Of a stretch of DNA of 64,000 bases, positions 42,751 through 51,003 are shown one piece after another. Numbering within the stretch: position 1 is the first letter of the stretch; every line of letters starts with the position of its first letter. The stretch is from an uncultured Oscillibacter sp. (GTDB lineage Bacteria; Bacillota; Clostridia; Oscillospirales; Oscillospiraceae): NCBI GenBank assembly GCA_910585385.1, contig CAJUDV010000006.1:11576-75575 (forward strand), written 5' to 3'. The notes beneath the pieces were generated by a model. It was not told the DNA's origin, made no database searches, and saw nothing but the letters and a program-made list of their open reading frames with translations. The translations under genes were made by a program, and so were the position numbers.

Positions 42751-42781
42751 ATGATACACCTTCCAGAAGGGGGAAGGTCAA
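42751..42781 (-). promoter_or_regulatory. MerR-type promoter with 19-bp spacer and dyad operator
   Basis: On the minus strand TTGACC (42776-42781) and TATCAT (42751-42756) are separated by 19 bases, and within the spacer lies a perfect dyad ACCTTCC-N7-GGAAGGT (42758-42778). This is the arrangement through which MerR activators untwist over-long promoters. Confidence 0.88.
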
Positions 42782-42955
42782 GGGTTTTTTAAAAAAATGT
42801 TGCCAAACGCGGCGGACAGAGACCCCGCCCCCGCCCTGTGGGGCCCGCCCTCTGTGCAGAGGCGCCGGATTCCGCCCCGCCTCCGGCGCCCCGCCAGATC
42901 TTTGCAGGGGCCGCCGCCCCGGCGGTCCCTACTTCCCTTTTTTCACATTTCATGG

Positions 42956-42961
42956 TATAAT
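42956..42961 (+). promoter_or_regulatory. -10 element of mutY, implying a leaderless transcript
   Basis: A perfect TATAAT ends 7 bases before the mutY ATG, so transcription would begin at or next to the A of the start codon. No ribosome binding site is present (CTCCTCC precedes the ATG on the coding strand). The -35 is poor (TTCCCT, 17 bases upstream). Confidence 0.55.
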
Positions 42962-42968
42962 CTCCTCC

Positions 42969-44051
42969 ATGGAACAAAACATTCTGACAACGGAACATCC
43001 CCTGCCCCTCCTGTCCGCCCCCCTCCTGGCCTGGTACCGCCGGAGCGCCCGGGATCTGCCATGGAGGCACACGGCGGACCCGTACCGCATCTGGGTCTCG
43101 GAGATCATGCTCCAGCAGACCCGGGTGGCGGCGGTACTGGGGTATTATGCCCGGTTTCTCGCGGCCTTCCCCACGGTGGAGGCCCTGGCCGCCGCGCCGG
43201 AGGACCGGTTGATGAAGCTGTGGGAGGGCCTGGGCTATTACAGCCGGGCTAGGAATCTCCAGAGAGCGGCGAAAATCGTGGCGGAGCGGGGCGGCTTCCC
43301 GGACACGTACCAGGGCCTGCTGGCTCTGCCGGGGATCGGCGAGTACACCGCCGGGGCCATCGCCTCGGCGGCCTTCGGCCTGCGGGAGGCGGCGGTGGAC
43401 GGCAACGTCCTGCGGGTTATCACCCGCCTCACGGACTGCCATGACGACATCGCTGTCCCGGGGACGAAGAGGACCGTCGGAGAGTGGGTCCGCGGCCTGA
43501 TGCCGGAGGCGGAGGAAGACGTGCGGATCTTCAACCAGGCGCTGATGGAGCTGGGGGCCACGGTGTGCGTTCCGGGCGGTCCGCCGAAATGCGGCGTCTG
43601 CCCCGCCGGGGGCTTCTGCCTGGGCCGTCTCCGGGGCACGGCGGAGCGCCTGCCGGTAAAGGCCCCCAAAAAGGCCCGGCGGAGGGAGGAGAAGACGGTG
43701 TTCCTCCTGCTCCGCAGCGGCACAGCCGCCCTGCGGCGGAGGCCGGACTCCGGCCTTTTGGCGGGGCTGTGGGAGTTTCCCAACGTGGAAGGGACCCTGG
43801 ACGAGGCGGAGGCGGCGGAGGCGGTCCGCGCCTGGGGCCTGGAACCTAAGGCCTGGAGAAAAAGGCTGACGGCCAAGCACATCTTTACCCACGTGGAGTG
43901 GCATATGACCGGCTACGCCCTGGAGGCCGCGGGAGAGAGCCCGGCGGATTTCCTCTGGGCGGACAGGGCCGGACTGGAGGCCCGCGCGGTGCCCTCGGCC
44001 TTCGCGAGGTACTATGCGGAGACCCTGAGATTGCTGGAGGAGGAGAGATAA
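42969..44051 (+). CDS. mutY: A/G-specific adenine glycosylase
   Basis: A 360-residue base excision repair enzyme that removes adenine opposite 8-oxoguanine. It has the N-terminal catalytic Glu in SEIMLQQTRV, the helix-hairpin-helix LPGIGEYTAGAIASAAFG, the catalytic Asp in VDGNVLRV and a 4Fe-4S cysteine set. The cluster loop reads C-x7-C-x2-C-x5-C (CVPGGPPKCGVCPAGGFC); the usual first spacing is six. A NUDIX-like 8-oxoG recognition domain follows from about residue 235. The ATG fits the family N-terminus but lacks a ribosome binding site. Confidence 0.95.
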   Translation: MEQNILTTEHPLPLLSAPLLAWYRRSARDLPWRHTADPYRIWVSEIMLQQTRVAAVLGYYARFLAAFPTVEALAAAPEDRLMKLWEGLGYYSRARNLQRAAKIVAERGGFPDTYQGLLALPGIGEYTAGAIASAAFGLREAAVDGNVLRVITRLTDCHDDIAVPGTKRTVGEWVRGLMPEAEEDVRIFNQALMELGATVCVPGGPPKCGVCPAGGFCLGRLRGTAERLPVKAPKKARRREEKTVFLLLRSGTAALRRRPDSGLLAGLWEFPNVEGTLDEAEAAEAVRAWGLEPKAWRKRLTAKHIFTHVEWHMTGYALEAAGESPADFLWADRAGLEARAVPSAFARYYAETLRLLEEER

Positions 44052-44052
44052 C

Positions 44053-44238
44053 ATGGCAATCGTGCGGATTTTGATGGCCGTGGTAATGACTCTGGGGCGG
44101 CTCCTGCCCTTTTTGATCGTGGGCGTGCTGCTATTTCTCCTGTGGCGGCGGTCCGTCCGCAGGGGGAAGGACCCGGAGTTCAAGGGCCCGGTGTACACGG
44201 TGGACTATGAGGAAGTAGAGGACGGCGAGGAGGAGTAA
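44053..44238 (+). CDS. Small single-helix membrane protein
   Basis: A 61-residue protein: one long hydrophobic stretch (residues 5-31, VRILMAVVMTLGRLLPFLIV and on), a basic stop-transfer WRRSVRRGK and an acidic tail. Its ATG is one base after the mutY stop, with GGAGGAGGAGAG upstream. No family recognised. It forms an operon with mutY and the zinc-ribbon gene. Confidence 0.7.
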   Translation: MAIVRILMAVVMTLGRLLPFLIVGVLLFLLWRRSVRRGKDPEFKGPVYTVDYEEVEDGEEE

Positions 44239-44241
44239 CCC

Positions 44242-44751
44242 ATGGCCTTTTGGAAAAAATCCGACGACCCCTGGGACATGGACCCCGCCAAAGAGCGGGC
44301 CAAGCGGGACCGGGAACCCATAGAGAACCCGCTGGACGCCCTGCGGGACTGGAACGAGGAGCGCAAAGCCAAAGCCGCTGAAAAGCAGGCAGAGCTGGAG
44401 GCCCAGCCCAAGGAAATCTGCCCCTGGTGCGGGAGGGAGATGGAGCGGGGCTACTTCCCGGGGGGCCGAGACGGAATCACCTGGAGTCCGGGGTTCCTTA
44501 CCGCCAGGGCCGCCTGGATCGGTCCGCCCAGAGAGGTGCGCAAGCGCAGTCTGCGGGTAAATGACGAAGGGGACTTTATCTCCTATAAGACGGTCTGGTA
44601 CTGCGGGGACTGCGAGAAAATGGTGATTGACGCCAAGGGGATGCGGCGGATCAGCGAGCCCTACACCTGGCCGGAGTCCCCCGAGGCCAAGGAGCTGGAG
44701 GGCTATTTCCGGGACGCCAAGGGGGAGACGGAAGAGGAGGAGTCCCCATGA
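44242..44751 (+). CDS. Zinc-ribbon protein, DUF6487-like
   Basis: A 169-residue soluble protein. Residues 1-55 are charged and helical; then comes a split zinc ribbon with CPWCGREMERGYF near residue 60 and YCGDCEKMVID near 117, separated by a W-containing loop, as in DUF6487. The C-terminus is acidic. Function unknown. It starts 3 bases after the small membrane gene and overlaps the radical SAM gene by ATGA. Confidence 0.8.
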   Translation: MAFWKKSDDPWDMDPAKERAKRDREPIENPLDALRDWNEERKAKAAEKQAELEAQPKEICPWCGREMERGYFPGGRDGITWSPGFLTARAAWIGPPREVRKRSLRVNDEGDFISYKTVWYCGDCEKMVIDAKGMRRISEPYTWPESPEAKELEGYFRDAKGETEEEESP

Positions 44752-45620
44752 TCTGTACCCTCTGCCCCCGGAACTGCGGTGCGGAGCGCACGGAGACCCT
44801 CTCCGGCGGCGTGTGCGCCATGCCCGCCCTCCCCGTGGCGGCCCGGGCCATGCTCCACCGGTGGGAGGAGCCCTGCCTCACCGGGGAGCGCGGGGCCGGG
44901 ACGGTGTTCTTCTCCGGGTGCAATCTCCGGTGCGTCTTCTGCCAGAACGCCCCCATCTCCCAGGGGGGCACGGGAAAGCCCTTGACAGTTCAGCGCCTGC
45001 GGGAGATCTTCCGGGAGCTCATCGCCCAGGGGGCGGCCTGCCTGGACCTGGTGACCCCCACCCACTTCACCCCCGCCATCCTGGAGGCCCTGGGAGAGGA
45101 GCCCTGGCCGGTGCCGGTGGTGTGGAACTCCGGCGGGTATGAAAAGCCGGAGACCCTGCGTCTGCTGGAGGGAAGGGCGCAGGTGTACCTGCCGGACCTG
45201 AAATACGCCCTGCCGGAGACGGCGGAGCGGTACTCCGCCGCGGCGGACTACTTCCAGTGGGCCAGCGCCGCCATTTTGGAGATGTTCCGCCAGACGGGGC
45301 CTTATCACATGGAGGATGGCCTTTTGAAATCCGGCGTGCTGATTCGCCACCTGATCCTCCCCGGGGAGCTGGAGAACACCCGGCGCTGTATCGACTGGGT
45401 GGCAAAGACCTTCCGCCCCGGGGAGGTGCTGTTCTCCCTCATGAGTCAGTACACGCCCCGGCCCGGGGCGGCGGGACGGCTTGCCCGCCATGTGACGAAG
45501 GGGGAGTACCGCGCGGCGGCGGAATATATGGCCAACTGCGGGATTGCCGACGGGTATACCCAGGAGCGGACCTCCGCCCGGGAGGAGTATACGCCGGAAT
45601 TCGATATGCGGGGCATATAA
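44748..45620 (+). CDS. Radical SAM protein, PflX-like (COG1313)
   Basis: A 290-residue radical SAM enzyme. The SAM/4Fe-4S motif is GCNLRCVFCQN (C-x3-C-x2-C) near residue 65, preceded by an N-terminal cysteine group CTLCPRNCGAER typical of PflX-type proteins. YLPDLKYALPETAERYS and RHLILPGELENT are shared with this group. They resemble pyruvate-formate-lyase activases but their targets are unknown. No glycyl radical enzyme lies nearby. Overlaps the zinc-ribbon gene by ATGA. Confidence 0.88.
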   Translation: MICTLCPRNCGAERTETLSGGVCAMPALPVAARAMLHRWEEPCLTGERGAGTVFFSGCNLRCVFCQNAPISQGGTGKPLTVQRLREIFRELIAQGAACLDLVTPTHFTPAILEALGEEPWPVPVVWNSGGYEKPETLRLLEGRAQVYLPDLKYALPETAERYSAAADYFQWASAAILEMFRQTGPYHMEDGLLKSGVLIRHLILPGELENTRRCIDWVAKTFRPGEVLFSLMSQYTPRPGAAGRLARHVTKGEYRAAAEYMANCGIADGYTQERTSAREEYTPEFDMRGI

Positions 45621-45727
45621 AACCTCGCCTCATGGGCGGGGAGGACATGCACTCCCTATCCATCTGGAAACACGATAGAACAAATTATCTGAAATCCAGA
45701 TACATATACTCATCTTTGGTGATGTAT

Positions 45728-45976
45728 ATGAGGACGGAAATTTTAAAATATGGCCGAATCCGCGATGTCCGAAACGACAGGGGCCTGACACAGGCCCAGA
45801 TTGCGGAGTTTCTCCATGTGAGCCAGAACACCTATTCCCAATATGAAATTGGAACCACGCGGTTCCCTCTGGACGTTGTGGTGAAGCTGGCCGAATACTA
45901 CAATGTCAGCATGGACTACCTGGTGGGCCTCACCGACGATCCCGCCCCCTACCCCAGGAAGCGGAGGCAGCCGTGA
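45728..45976 (+). CDS. XRE family helix-turn-helix regulator
   Basis: An 82-residue Cro/C1-type regulator consisting almost only of the HTH: IRDVRNDRGLTQAQIAEFLH, VSQNTYSQYE and a last helix VVVKLAEYYNVSMDYLVGL. ATG 45728 is chosen because GGTGAT stands just upstream; ATG 45722 is possible. An inverted repeat CATATAC (45703-45709)/GTATATG (45724-45730) covers the start region and could be an autoregulatory operator. The promoter region is AT-rich compared with its surroundings. The stop overlaps the comFC start (GTGA). Confidence 0.88.
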   Translation: MRTEILKYGRIRDVRNDRGLTQAQIAEFLHVSQNTYSQYEIGTTRFPLDVVVKLAEYYNVSMDYLVGLTDDPAPYPRKRRQP

Positions 45977-46629
45977 GGGCCCTGGAGCGGGTTTTGGATC
46001 TGCTCTTTCCGCCCAAGTGCCCATTCTGCGCCCGGGTGGTGGACCGGCCCGGCGTTTGCGGCAGGTGCGAATCCTCCCTCCCCTTGACAGGGGAGGCCGA
46101 CAGCCTCTGGGAGCTCCCCGGCGGCTTACGGTGCGCTGCGCCGCTGTGGTACAGGGACGCAGCCCGGGAGGGACTGCTGCGGTTCAAGTTCCAGGGCGCG
46201 GCCGGAGCGGGAGATCCGCTGGGCGGGCTGATTGCCCAGTGCGCCGCGGAGCGGCTCTCCGGGGAGTTTGATACGGTGACCTGGGTGCCGGTAAGCCGGA
46301 GGCGCCTGCGCCAGCGGGGCTATGATCAGGCGGAGCTGCTGGCCCGGGGCGCCTGCCGCCGGTGGGACACGGTGCCGGAGCGGCTGCTGGAGAAGATCCG
46401 GGACAACCCCGCCCAGTCCGCTCTTTCGGAGGGGGCGGTCCGGTGGGAGAACGTCAGGGACGTCTACCGGGCAGCGCCGCCGGAGGCGGTCCGGGGCCGC
46501 CGGGTGCTGCTGGTGGACGACATCTGCACCACCGGAGCCACGCTGAGCGAGTGCGCCAAAGTCCTGGCAGAGGCCGGAGCGGAGACGGTGGTGTGCGCCG
46601 CCGCGGCCAGGACGCCCCTGGGCGGATAA
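45973..46629 (+). CDS. comFC: ComF family phosphoribosyltransferase-like protein
   Basis: A 218-residue ComFC protein. It has an N-terminal zinc finger (CPFCARVVDRPGVCGRC), the ComF core VPVSRRRLRQRGYDQAELLA and the PRPP-binding loop VLLVDDICTTGAT near residue 178. ComFC is needed for DNA uptake in competent bacteria, but homologues are widespread in species without competence. No ComFA helicase gene is adjacent. The start is GTG overlapping the previous stop. Confidence 0.9.
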   Translation: MRALERVLDLLFPPKCPFCARVVDRPGVCGRCESSLPLTGEADSLWELPGGLRCAAPLWYRDAAREGLLRFKFQGAAGAGDPLGGLIAQCAAERLSGEFDTVTWVPVSRRRLRQRGYDQAELLARGACRRWDTVPERLLEKIRDNPAQSALSEGAVRWENVRDVYRAAPPEAVRGRRVLLVDDICTTGATLSECAKVLAEAGAETVVCAAAARTPLGG

Positions 46630-46717
46630 CCGGCCCGGAGAGGGAGTCTTGCCGCCCTTTGGCTAAATTCAGGTACCGGCGTGAGAAAATCGTTTACAAT
46701 TTCGGAGAAGAATGGGG

Positions 46718-46746
46718 TTGCATTCGACAGAAACTGCCAGTATAAT
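46718..46746 (+). promoter_or_regulatory. Promoter of mreB (distal)
   Basis: TTGCAT (46718-46723) and TATAAT (46741-46746) are 17 bases apart. A second perfect TATAAT at 46783-46788 lacks a well-spaced -35 and may be a weaker second start. Confidence 0.65.
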
Positions 46747-46830
46747 AGAATCTGTATTGTGATTGTTTGCGGAAAAACCGTTTATAATAGGACAGTAAGT
46801 TATAGAAAGAGCATGAGGTGAGGTAAATCC

Positions 46831-47850
46831 ATGGGAAAAGATATTGGTATCGACCTGGGAACCGCTTCGGTTTTGGTATATGTCAAGGGCAAGGGCATCG
46901 TTCTCAACGAGCCCTCTGTGGTCGCGCTGGATAAAAACACGGGCAAGCTCCTGAAGGTTGGCGCGGAGGCCCAGGCCATGCTGGGCCGGACCCCCGGCAA
47001 CATTGTGGCCATCCGTCCCCTGCGGGAGGGCGTCATCTCCGACTATGACATGACGGAGCGGATGCTCCGGGAGTTTATCCATAAAGTGGCGGGCGTGTCC
47101 TTCTTCCGCCCCCGGGTGCTGATCTGTATTCCCTCCGGCATCACGGAGGTCGAGGAGCGCGCTGTGGTGGACGCGGGCATCCAGGCCGGCGCGCGGAAGG
47201 TCTACCTCATCGAGGAGCCGGTGGCGGCGGCCATCGGCGCGGGCATCGACATCACCCAGCCAGACGGCCACATGGTGGTGGACATCGGCGGCGGCACGGC
47301 GGACATCGCCGTCATCTCCCTCTCCGGCGTGGTGGAGTCCGCCTCCATCAAAATCGCCGGCGACCAGCTCAACGAGGCCGTTGTCAAGTATATGCGCCGC
47401 AAGCACAACCTGCTGGTGGGCGAGCGCACCGCCGAGGAGATGAAAAAGCAGATCGGCTGCGTCTTCCCCAAAGAGGAGGAGGAGACCATGGACGTCAAGG
47501 GCCGGTGCCTCCTGACGGGCCTGCCCAAGGTGGTCACCGTCAGCTCCACGGAGATGATGGACGCCTTCGAGGAGCCGGTGGAGCGCATCATGGAGGCCAT
47601 TCACTCCGTGCTGGAGCGCACCCCGCCGGAGCTGGTGGCGGACATCTCCACCAACGGCATCGTCATGACCGGCGGCGGCAGCCTGGTCTCCGGCTTTGAC
47701 AAGCTGGTCACCGCCCGCACCGGCATCCACGCCGTTATCGCCGACGAGGCCATCAGCTGCGTGGCTCTGGGCACGGGCAAGAGCCTGGCGGACCTGAACT
47801 CCCTCCAGGACGGCACTATGAACATCTCCCGCCGCAGACAGATGAACTGA
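46831..47850 (+). CDS. mreB: Rod shape-determining protein MreB/Mbl
   Basis: A 339-residue bacterial actin that guides lateral wall synthesis. Family motifs are IGIDLGTASVLVYVKGKGIV (phosphate 1), IEEPVAAAIGAG, VVDIGGGTADIAVISLSGVV (phosphate 2) and a C-terminal GIVMTGGGSLVSGFDKLV. No mreC or mreD follows, which is more like mbl or mreBH than mreB in operon context; the sequence alone does not decide. GAGGTGAGG precedes the ATG. Confidence 0.95.
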   Translation: MGKDIGIDLGTASVLVYVKGKGIVLNEPSVVALDKNTGKLLKVGAEAQAMLGRTPGNIVAIRPLREGVISDYDMTERMLREFIHKVAGVSFFRPRVLICIPSGITEVEERAVVDAGIQAGARKVYLIEEPVAAAIGAGIDITQPDGHMVVDIGGGTADIAVISLSGVVESASIKIAGDQLNEAVVKYMRRKHNLLVGERTAEEMKKQIGCVFPKEEEETMDVKGRCLLTGLPKVVTVSSTEMMDAFEEPVERIMEAIHSVLERTPPELVADISTNGIVMTGGGSLVSGFDKLVTARTGIHAVIADEAISCVALGTGKSLADLNSLQDGTMNISRRRQMN

Positions 47851-47852
47851 TG

Positions 47853-47884
47853 AAAGAGGAGAAGGCTTTGCCTTCTCCTCTTTT
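47853..47884 (+). terminator. Hairpin terminator of mreB
   Basis: AAAGAGGAGAAGG and CCTTCTCCTCTTT form a perfect 13-bp stem with loop CTTTG. Confidence 0.8.
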
Positions 47885-47919
47885 CCAAATCCAAAAAATA
47901 CAGAGAGAACAGGTGACGT

Positions 47920-49323
47920 ATGCAGACCTTTAAACCAGTGACAAAGCAGGACGCGCCGAAGCTGCGGCGGTATTACCAGAATTGCAGCTACGGCCTGTGC
48001 GAGTACTCCGTGGGCACCAAGCTCATGTGGCGCAGGACCCTTCACCCCGCCTGGGCGGAGATTGCCGGATGTCTGGTGATCCGCAACACCATCGACGGGC
48101 AGACCGCCTTTGACTACCCGGTCCCCGGCCCCGGAGGAGACGAGGACGCGGCTCTGACCGCCATTGAGTCCTACTGCCTGGAGGCGGGCGTGTGCCCGGT
48201 GATCTCCGTGGTGCCGGAGTGCAAAGCGGCCAAGCTCCTGGCCCGCTATCCCTATGTGCGGGTCAGCAGCATCCGCACCTGGCGGGACTACGTGTACTAC
48301 CGGGAGGATCTCCAATTCTTCACCGGGCGGCGCTACTCGGGCCAGCGGAACCACATCAAGAAGTTCCATACCCAGTGGCCGGAGGCGTTCTTCCGTCCTT
48401 TGACGGCGGCGGACAGGGATGTGATTGAGCGCTTCTGGGCGGACTATGAGGCGGAGTTCCCCAAGGGGGACAACGCCAAGGCCCGGGACGAGCTGGCCCT
48501 GGCCCAGAAGATGCTGAGGATGGCGGGAAAGTCCTTCTTCCTGGCCGGCGGGATGTTCGACGGAGAGCGGCTCATCGCCCTGTCCCTGGCGGAGCGGTGC
48601 GGGGACACCCTGATTATCCACATTGAAAAGGCGCTGTACTCCTACACCGGCGTGTACCCCGCCCTGGTGCAGGAATTTGCGGGCGCGTTCGGCGGCGACT
48701 GCCAGTGGATCAACCGGGAGGATGACGCCGCCGACCGGGGCCTCCGCACCTCCAAGCTCCAATACGGCCCGGCGAAGCTGGCGCCCAAGTACCGCTTCGA
48801 GCCCCAGAACGAGCTGCTGTGCCATGTGAAGGCCATCCCGGAGCTGAAAACGGAGCGCCTGACCCTCTCTGCCCTGACTGAGGCGGACATCCCCGCCTAC
48901 AACGCCCTGGTGCTGGACCGGGAGCGGAACCGCTGGTGGGGCTATGACGACGTGGCGGGCCTGGGAGGCCCGGTGGAGGAGCGGAGCTTCTTCGACGTGG
49001 CCCGGCGGGACTTTGCCAACGGCCTCGCCGCCAACTTCGCCATCCGGCTGGAGGGCAGGCTCATCGGCGAGGCGGTGCTCTACCGCTTTGACTACCAGGG
49101 CGGCGCGGAGCTGGGCTGCCGCATCGACAGCGCCTATGACGGCCACGGATACGGCGCCGAGGCCTTTGCCGCCGTGGCCAACTGGGGGCTGTACAAGGTG
49201 CAGCTGAACCGGGTGGTGGCCAAGTGCTACAAGGAGAATCAGGCCTCCTTCAAGATGCTCTCCTCCTGCATGCGCAGGAACGGGGAGGATGAGACGTTCT
49301 TTTATTTTGAGAAACCGGTATGA
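47920..49323 (+). CDS. DUF2156 (LPG synthase-like acyltransferase) fused to GNAT acetyltransferase
   Basis: A 467-residue two-domain protein. Residues about 1-300 match DUF2156, itself a double GNAT-like fold related to the aminoacyl transfer domain of lysylphosphatidylglycerol synthase (FTGRRYSGQRNHIKKF, HIEKALYSYTGVYPALVQEF, NREDDAADRGLRTSKLQYGP). Residues about 308-467 are a RimJ/RimL-type GNAT (LKTERLTLSALTEADIPAYN, GCRIDSAYDGHGYGAEAFAA, NRVVAKCYKENQASFKML). No membrane helices. Substrates unknown. Single gene flanked by terminators. Confidence 0.85.
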   Translation: MQTFKPVTKQDAPKLRRYYQNCSYGLCEYSVGTKLMWRRTLHPAWAEIAGCLVIRNTIDGQTAFDYPVPGPGGDEDAALTAIESYCLEAGVCPVISVVPECKAAKLLARYPYVRVSSIRTWRDYVYYREDLQFFTGRRYSGQRNHIKKFHTQWPEAFFRPLTAADRDVIERFWADYEAEFPKGDNAKARDELALAQKMLRMAGKSFFLAGGMFDGERLIALSLAERCGDTLIIHIEKALYSYTGVYPALVQEFAGAFGGDCQWINREDDAADRGLRTSKLQYGPAKLAPKYRFEPQNELLCHVKAIPELKTERLTLSALTEADIPAYNALVLDRERNRWWGYDDVAGLGGPVEERSFFDVARRDFANGLAANFAIRLEGRLIGEAVLYRFDYQGGAELGCRIDSAYDGHGYGAEAFAAVANWGLYKVQLNRVVAKCYKENQASFKMLSSCMRRNGEDETFFYFEKPV

Positions 49324-49325
49324 TG

Positions 49326-49363
49326 AAAGAGGAGCTGTGCCCAATGGACACAGCTCCTCTTTT
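49326..49363. terminator. Bidirectional hairpin terminator
   Basis: AAAGAGGAGCTGTG and CACAGCTCCTCTTT form a perfect 14-bp stem with a 9-base loop, followed by T, between convergent genes. Confidence 0.8.
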
Positions 49364-49365
49364 GT

Positions 49366-50433
49366 CTATTCACCACTGGGAAGCAGCAGGAAAGGCCCAT
49401 CCCAGGCGGGGTCCGGCGCGGTGAGCTCCGGCAGGAAGTCCTGAACCCGTTTTTCAGCCACACCCTCCGCCTGGAGCACCAGGTTGGAGAGGATCTCCGC
49501 CTGTCCCGGTTTTGTCACGGCGTACACCCGGTCCACATAGCTGACGGCACGGGTCAGCACCAGGCCGGAGGCGGCCTCCCGTCCATCGGAGATGACGCTC
49601 TCGGGCAATTCCATGGAGAGCTTCACATCATAAGGTTCCAGCGTCTGGAGCAGGTCCTGCCACAGCAGACCCAGATTTTCCTCCATAGAGCCGGAGCCGT
49701 AATTCAGGGCGTTCAGATCCCCCTGGGTGGGATAGCCGGTGTCCGTCAGCAGAATTTCGTCAAAACCCAGCTCCGCGATCTCCCGGACCAGGCCGCACAG
49801 ATACTCCCGGGCGGCCTCCCGGCCGGGGTCCAGCCAGGTGGTGCCGCCGCCGTGGAACATCTTGCCGTTTTTGTTCTTCATGCCCATAGGCTGGTTGTTC
49901 ATATAGGGGGCAACGGCGTCCGGCAGACAGGAAAAACGGGCGATGGCGTACAGCTCCTCGTCCCCGGTAATAAGCCTCAGGGCATCCGTGGTGCCCTGGA
50001 CCGTCTTCACCGCCTTCTCCGCGGCGGTCTGGGAGGCAAAGTAGACAGATCCGCGGGCGTCCTTCAAGGTGACGGTTACGCCGCCGAAAGCCTCCCCCAT
50101 CTCCGCCCTGGCGGCCTCCCAAGCCGCGGGGGTCAGGGGGGCGGAGGTCAGAGAGTACACCTGAAACACGGGCGGGGCCTCCGGCTCCTGCACGACGATC
50201 TCCAAACTGTCCGGAGGCTCCGGCTCCTGCACGGGCGGGGAGTCCGGCGGTTCCGCCGCGTCTGGCTGCCGCTCCGGCAGACGGAAAAAGGGGGCGCCGT
50301 TTTCGTCATAGGCGACGTAGCGCTGCATGGCCAGGGCGCTCAGCGCCGCTATAATAATACACACCAGAAGCACGGCCAGGGCGGCCTTTCCCTTTGATGC
50401 CCGGCCCCGGTAGTTGCGGTATCCTCTGGCCAA
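49366..50433 (-). CDS. Membrane-anchored putative glycoside hydrolase (DUF4015-like)
   Basis: A 355-residue protein from a TTG at 50433 with GGAGGG 8 bases upstream. A membrane anchor lies at about residues 16-36 (ALAVLLVCIIIAALSALA), then a proline/glutamate-rich linker to about residue 90, then a TIM-barrel-like domain. WLDPGREAAREYLCGLVREI and FDEILLTDTGYPTQGDL match the DUF4015 putative glycosyl hydrolase family. It is probably outside the cell and may act on the wall; no activity is established. The family resemblance is partial. Confidence 0.75.
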   Translation of the reverse strand: MARGYRNYRGRASKGKAALAVLLVCIIIAALSALAMQRYVAYDENGAPFFRLPERQPDAAEPPDSPPVQEPEPPDSLEIVVQEPEAPPVFQVYSLTSAPLTPAAWEAARAEMGEAFGGVTVTLKDARGSVYFASQTAAEKAVKTVQGTTDALRLITGDEELYAIARFSCLPDAVAPYMNNQPMGMKNKNGKMFHGGGTTWLDPGREAAREYLCGLVREIAELGFDEILLTDTGYPTQGDLNALNYGSGSMEENLGLLWQDLLQTLEPYDVKLSMELPESVISDGREAASGLVLTRAVSYVDRVYAVTKPGQAEILSNLVLQAEGVAEKRVQDFLPELTAPDPAWDGPFLLLPSGE

Positions 50434-50487
50434 TGGCGTCTCCCTCCTCTCCGCAAATTTATACAAATTTCTAAAGGCAGGCGGAAA

Positions 50488-50925
50488 TCAGCCCTCCAGG
50501 CTCATCATCTTATCCACCCGGCGGGCGTGGCGGCCGCCCTCAAACTCCGTGGAGAGGAATGCCTCCACCATGCGCTCGGCCATATTTTTTCCGGTAAACC
50601 CCGCGCCGATGGCCATCATGTTGGCGTCGTTGTGGCGGCGGGTCATCTCCGCCTGGAGGCAGTCGGCGCAGTGGGCGCAGCGGATGCCCTTGACCTTGTT
50701 GGCGGCGATGGAGATGCCAATGCCGGTGGTGCAGATCACAATGCCCCGGTCGCATGTGCCCGCCGCCACGGCCCGGGCCGCCGCGGCGCCAAAGTCTGGA
50801 TAGTCGCAGCTGTCCAGGGAATCGCAGCCGAAGTCCTCATAGGTGTGGCCCAGCTTCTCCAGGACCTGGATGATATACTGTTTCAGCTCATAGCCGCCGT
50901 GGTCGCAGCCCAGCGCAATTTTCAT
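50488..50925 (-). CDS. rpiB: Ribose 5-phosphate isomerase B
   Basis: A 145-residue RpiB that interconverts ribose- and ribulose-5-phosphate. GCDHGGYELK begins the active site, the catalytic Cys is in VICTTGIGISIAANK, and RHNDANMMAIGAG is the phosphate-binding region. Could be a related sugar isomerase (LacAB family), but the short single-gene form and motif order favour RpiB. A GGAGTG site precedes the ATG. Confidence 0.95.
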   Translation of the reverse strand: MKIALGCDHGGYELKQYIIQVLEKLGHTYEDFGCDSLDSCDYPDFGAAAARAVAAGTCDRGIVICTTGIGISIAANKVKGIRCAHCADCLQAEMTRRHNDANMMAIGAGFTGKNMAERMVEAFLSTEFEGGRHARRVDKMMSLEG

Positions 50926-51003
50926 GGTGACACACTCCTGTCTGATATTTTTCCTATTGTATCTTGATTCCTCGAAAAAATCAATACGTTTCCATCATTT
51001 CCC

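Noticed and set aside
45257..45727. Long upstream extension of the XRE regulator frame
   Set aside because: It lies inside the radical SAM gene in another frame and shows no conserved features; the HTH starts near 45728.
46783..46788. Second TATAAT as the main mreB promoter
   Set aside because: No -35 at 16-18 bases; the upstream TTGCAT-N17-TATAAT is better formed.
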